DNA of 8,558 nt from NCBI GenBank assembly GCA_937884235.1, contig CALGBT010000524.1, positions 1 through 8,558 on the forward strand, given 5' to 3'. Under the pieces are notes generated by a model. The model saw nothing but the letters and a program-made list of their open reading frames with translations, ran no database searches and was not told the DNA's origin. Positions 5,845 to 8,558 of this stretch are shown here, one piece after another. The stretch is from an uncultured Pseudomonadota bacterium. GTDB taxonomy: Bacteria > Myxococcota_A > UBA9042 > CAIXZC01. The translations under genes and the position numbers were made by a program. Each line of letters begins with the position of its first letter. Within the stretch, counting starts at the first letter, position 1.

Positions 5845-7103
5845 ACTCTGGTGCCCCCCTTCTGATTGTCCACATGTCTATCTTGAGGCCGCTTCTCAAT
5901 CTTTGCAAAACCAAGCCTGATTTTCCAAGCAAAAACGGTCCAGAGAGTTGCGCCGACCAATGCCGCGATGGTGAGCATCCGCCCAAAGGTCGCAACTGCC
6001 GTCCCCAGGAGGTAGAGCAGCATTCCCGAGCCACCCTTGGCCGTTCGATAGATGGTCATGTCAATGAGCATCTTGGCTCGATAACGCGCATCAAAGTCGA
6101 GGGGCACATAGAGAACCTCCTTGCTGGCCCGGAAGAGGGAATAGTCCACCACCTTGAACCAGGCAAAGGCGAAGGCTGCGGTATGGAGGGACGGGTAGAA
6201 GAGGAGGAGACCGATGGCGAGGAGGTGGGCAATGGGAATCAGGAGGTGGATCGTGGGGATGGCCAGGAGGCTGAGGATGAGTGGCGTGACCAGCTGCATG
6301 CTCATGGAACCGAGGTTAACCCAGGTCCAGAAGCGTCCCTCAAAGGCGGCCCGGGCATCCTGGGCTTTGGCGACGAAGTCCCCGGTGCCATATGTGGCAG
6401 CCACATGTTGCGTGAAGACCACTTCCAGCGCCCCGGCCATGACCTGGCCCAACGCGACGATGGCGGCGATGGTGAGGAGGTAAGGAGACCGCGCCAACAC
6501 GGCAAGACCGGCGGCGCCTGGGGCGTCGGCCCGGGCCGGTCCAGGGTCGGAATGACCCAGGGCAATGTGCGCTCGGGAAATGAAGTAGGCGAAGGGTAAG
6601 AGCAAGAGAATGGAGCCCTGGTAGACAGTCCACGAGCCAAGCGGTTCTGCGAGGAGGGCCACCAGTTGATTGCCAAAAACTGCCCCCAGGCCGCCGATGA
6701 AGAGGAGCACGCCAAAGCTGCGCTTGCCGGATGCCACGGTATGCATGGAGTTGCTCAGTGACCAGAACTGCTCGACGAGAAGCACGACGTAGACATCCTT
6801 CCAGACATACAGGAAGAAGGTCAGATAGGGGTGCCGGATGAGCAGCGGCAAAGCCAGGAGTAGCCCGGAAAGCGCAGTGCACCAGAGCACGGTCCGGCGT
6901 GGCCCCAGTCGAGTGAGGGCCAGACCGTATGGCCAGATGAGTAGCGTCACCAGGAGGGGCGTGGCCGCCATTCCCCAGAGCATGAAGCGGGCTTCGAAGG
7001 AGAAGACGGCGCGCGCCAGCGGACGGACAATGCCGTAGCTGGCCATGAGGGCAAACCCCGCCAGGGCGAGAGGGACAATGCCGGGAATTGACGGTCGTCG
7101 CAA
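5838..7103 (-). CDS. TLC/MFS-type transporter (NTP/NTP-like or ATP:ADP antiporter-like), about 421 aa
   Basis: About 11-12 hydrophobic segments cover residues 8-395 (counted from TTG 7103). Family marks are E-Q-F-W-S-L-S-N-S (111-119), then F-G-V-L-L-F-I-G-G-L-G-A-V-F-G (130-144), and F-K-V-V-D-Y-S-L-F-R-A-S-K-E-V-L-Y-V-P-L (316-335) followed by R-Y-R-A-K-M-L-I-D (340-348). These are typical of bacterial TLC/Npt-type carriers and their free-living relatives. Nucleotide exchange is known for obligate intracellular members; in free-living bacteria the substrate is usually unknown, so I do not assign one. The frame stays open upstream to 7334, but that stretch is not membrane-like and contains the promoter at 7151-7180. 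I therefore prefer TTG 7103, with GGAG 8 nt upstream. It overlaps the CNNM gene by 7 nt and likely shares its transcript. Confidence 0.85.
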   Translation of the reverse strand: MRRPSIPGIVPLALAGFALMASYGIVRPLARAVFSFEARFMLWGMAATPLLVTLLIWPYGLALTRLGPRRTVLWCTALSGLLLALPLLIRHPYLTFFLYVWKDVYVVLLVEQFWSLSNSMHTVASGKRSFGVLLFIGGLGAVFGNQLVALLAEPLGSWTVYQGSILLLLPFAYFISRAHIALGHSDPGPARADAPGAAGLAVLARSPYLLTIAAIVALGQVMAGALEVVFTQHVAATYGTGDFVAKAQDARAAFEGRFWTWVNLGSMSMQLVTPLILSLLAIPTIHLLIPIAHLLAIGLLLFYPSLHTAAFAFAWFKVVDYSLFRASKEVLYVPLDFDARYRAKMLIDMTIYRTAKGGSGMLLYLLGTAVATFGRMLTIAALVGATLWTVFAWKIRLGFAKIEKRPQDRHVDNQKGGTRVC

Positions 7104-7150
7104 AGTAGAGACTCCACGCAGCAGCGGACTCGCCCGCGGTGTGCCGAGTG

Positions 7151-7180
7151 AGTATCGGTCGGTTGGCGCCGGCCTGTCAA
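7151..7180 (-). promoter_or_regulatory. sigma70-type promoter of the minus-strand transporter pair
   Basis: On the minus strand a perfect -35 box TTGACA (7180-7175) is followed by an 18-nt spacer and GATACT (7156-7151), a 4 of 6 match to the -10 consensus. The predicted start near 7144 leaves a leader of about 40 nt before TTG 7103. It supports placing the transporter start downstream of the longer open frame. Confidence 0.55.
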
Positions 7181-7214
7181 GCGGGCGAGGTCGACTTCTC
7201 TCCCGAGCAAGTTG

Positions 7215-7229
7215 GTGACAGACTGTCAC
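7215..7229. promoter_or_regulatory. 15-bp perfect inverted repeat, candidate operator
   Basis: GTGACAG-A-CTGTCAC is a perfect 7+1+7 palindrome in the divergent region between the transporter pair and the signalling gene, 35 nt upstream of the minus-strand -35 box. Symmetry, length and location fit a dimeric regulator site. No T-run follows, so it is not an intrinsic terminator. The regulator cannot be named. Confidence 0.5.
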
Positions 7230-7301
7230 ACGTTGTGCGGAAATGCACCAGAATGACAAGAAAGTTCCTTGCGCGCATGCGTTTCCTAGTGCAGAATCGG
7301 G

Positions 7302-8558
7302 GTGTTGAAGAGCCATGCGACTATCACCTTGCAAGCGGAAGGCCGCAGGGAGGGCAAAACGGAACGCTGGGGAATCAAGACCATCGACACCGCGCTAAAG
7401 GGCTTGGAAGAAGGCCGGAAGTACTTTCTGTATGGTGATGCGCAGTTCGATCTGTTGGCGAAGATAGTCACTTTCCTCGCCACTGGACTGCGCTACAAAC
7501 AGAGAGTTGCTCTGCTTACTTCCGAATCGCCCGCAAACGTCGAGCAGGTGGCCCGTTTCCTGGGCCTGGATATCGACAAAGACATTCGCCGTGACCAATT
7601 CGTTATTCTGCAATGCAAGCCATTCTTTGGGGAGAAGCTGGTGCAGCTTGGTGGAGCTCGCCGCATGTCGCAGGAGATGCGGTTTCTGTTGGGTTCGCCA
7701 TTGCCACAGCGCATTGGTGTCTTCCCCCTGGGAAGCCTGCTGTCTCAGTCCACGCCCGAACAGCTGATGCAGTCGACGCGCATGGTCTCTGAGGCTCTGG
7801 AGATGATCCCGTCGACGGTGATGGCGGCAGAAACAGCGAGAGCAACGGGCGGTGAGGAACTTTACGTAGTGGCAGAGATGAGACGCCGCTTCGACGGGAC
7901 CTTCCGAGCGGGCACCGGCCCTGATGGCACGCGGCAACTGGTCCTGGAGAAGGACTGGGCGGAGCGAAGCCGGTCAATGCGCTGGGTTTACTTCATCCAG
8001 CGCAGTCAGGGAATCCAGGCGGTGGAGGCTGAGGAAGACGAATCCCGTTCCCAGGTTTCCCGTTCAGAGGGACGCAACATCCTCCTGGTGGCCGACGACG
8101 ACGAAGAGGTCAAGAGCCTCAAGGAATCGGTTGAGCCGCTCTTCAATCTGTCAGTGGCCAAGGGTGAAACCGACGCCATGTCTCACGTCCTGGGACCATC
8201 CATCGGTCTGGTCCTGGTGGCCATGCAGAACAACGAGCGGGCCATGGCGTTTTGCCGCTACATGAGAAGCCAGCGGATCCATCTGCCCATCGTGCTCATT
8301 GGGTCACAGAAGCGGAGGGCCGCCGAGCGGGCTGCGATTCTGCTACAAGGGGTTGACGACTTCATCGCCCGCCCTTACTCCCCCATTGAGCTCATGTCTC
8401 GCATTTCGGCCATCCTGCGTCGCACTTCAGTGGGCTTCCCCCTGGATGAGATTGCGGAGTACATCGGCGTCCAGAAGCGCCTGTGGCAGAAACTTAGGAA
8501 ACTGAAGAAGTTGGACCCAGATACCGGGCTGGCAACATATCAGTTTTTCCTTTCCGCA
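7302..8558 (+). CDS. multidomain signalling protein: P-loop-less KaiC/MEDS-like domain + degenerate receiver + start of GGDEF-like domain (C-terminus beyond the right edge)
   Basis: The frame is open from TAG 7287-7289 to the right edge; possible starts are GTG 7302, TTG 7305 and TTG 7329, none with a strong ribosome site, so the first residues are uncertain. Counted from 7302, residues about 22-235 resemble a KaiC- or MEDS-type RecA fold: G-L-E-E-G-R-K-Y-F-L-Y-G, F-L-A-T-G-L, R-V-A-L-L-T-S-E-S-P, A-R-F-L-G-L-D-I. The Walker A position reads G-D-A-Q-F-D-L-L, without GKT, so ATP binding is unlikely in the usual way. Residues 258-375 are a receiver-like domain: the acidic cluster D-D-D is present (265-267), but the phospho-acceptor position is Ala307 (V-L-V-A-M) and the conserved Lys is Arg357 (A-R-P). 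Residues 404-415 (LDPDTGLATYQF) match the entry of a GGDEF domain, the cyclic-di-GMP synthase fold; its catalytic part lies outside. A protein-interaction sensor controlling a GGDEF output is the best guess. Confidence 0.82.
   Translation, partial: MLKSHATITLQAEGRREGKTERWGIKTIDTALKGLEEGRKYFLYGDAQFDLLAKIVTFLATGLRYKQRVALLTSESPANVEQVARFLGLDIDKDIRRDQFVILQCKPFFGEKLVQLGGARRMSQEMRFLLGSPLPQRIGVFPLGSLLSQSTPEQLMQSTRMVSEALEMIPSTVMAAETARATGGEELYVVAEMRRRFDGTFRAGTGPDGTRQLVLEKDWAERSRSMRWVYFIQRSQGIQAVEAEEDESRSQVSRSEGRNILLVADDDEEVKSLKESVEPLFNLSVAKGETDAMSHVLGPSIGLVLVAMQNNERAMAFCRYMRSQRIHLPIVLIGSQKRRAAERAAILLQGVDDFIARPYSPIELMSRISAILRRTSVGFPLDEIAEYIGVQKRLWQKLRKLKKLDPDTGLATYQFFLSA

Noticed and set aside
7104..7334. 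N-terminal extension of the TLC-like transporter up to position 7334
   Set aside because: The extension is not membrane-like, crosses the TTGACA-N18-GATACT promoter and the palindrome, and overlaps the divergent signalling gene.
7395..7937. 180-codon minus-strand frame
   Set aside because: It lies antisense to the KaiC/MEDS-like domain of the plus-strand gene, whose frame is open to the window edge and shows recognisable domains.

Overview
The window looks like chromosomal DNA of a GC-rich, Gram-negative bacterium that uses selenocysteine. The Gram-negative inference rests on several lipoproteins with clear lipoboxes and Sec signal peptides. The mix of CotH-family and beta-helix surface proteins, 'DVPVDV'-type lipoprotein linkers and a thioredoxin-like selenoprotein recalls the former Deltaproteobacteria (Myxococcota or Bradymonadota type). 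That placement is an impression from gene content, not a search result.

Layout. (1) Positions 1-634, minus strand: the 5' part of a CotH-family lipoprotein gene running off the left edge, with a good sigma70-type promoter (TTGCCA-N17-TATACT). (2) 744-1046, plus strand: a small unrecognised membrane protein with a CYC motif near its C-terminus. (3) 1121-4478, plus strand: a tight four-gene run with spacings of 27, -4 and -1 nt. It encodes two exported beta-helix proteins, a small lipoprotein built from two related halves, and a thioredoxin-like lipoprotein. (4) 4489-5844 and 5838-7103, minus strand: a CNNM/CBS/CorC (hemolysin C-like) transporter, overlapped by 7 nt by the end of an upstream TLC/MFS-type transporter gene; both appear to start at TTG. 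(5) 7104-7301: a divergent regulatory region with a sigma70-type promoter for the minus-strand pair and a 15-bp perfect inverted repeat. (6) 7302-8558, plus strand: the start of a multidomain signalling protein (KaiC/MEDS-like fold without a P-loop, degenerate receiver, start of a GGDEF-like domain) that runs off the right edge.

The main discovery is the last gene of the plus-strand run, at 3882-4478. A conventional reading breaks it at TGA 4167-4169 into a short lipoprotein and a separate 94-residue fragment. The TGA lies exactly at the first position of the redox motif (W-[TGA]-N-T-C, i.e. UxxC). It is followed by a bacterial SECIS-like hairpin with a perfect 7-bp apical stem, a GU-containing loop 21 nt after the TGA, and a perfect 6-bp outer stem. 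Two other genes of the same run end in TGA, so TGA is a true stop here and a general recoding is excluded. The gene therefore encodes a 198-residue selenocysteine-containing lipoprotein of the redoxin/TlpA type.

How the genes work together can only be inferred. The plus-strand run makes exported or envelope-anchored proteins, one of them a redox enzyme, so a joint role in envelope protein maintenance or surface redox chemistry is plausible but unproven. The minus-strand pair suggests coupled membrane transport. The right-hand gene points to second-messenger signalling.
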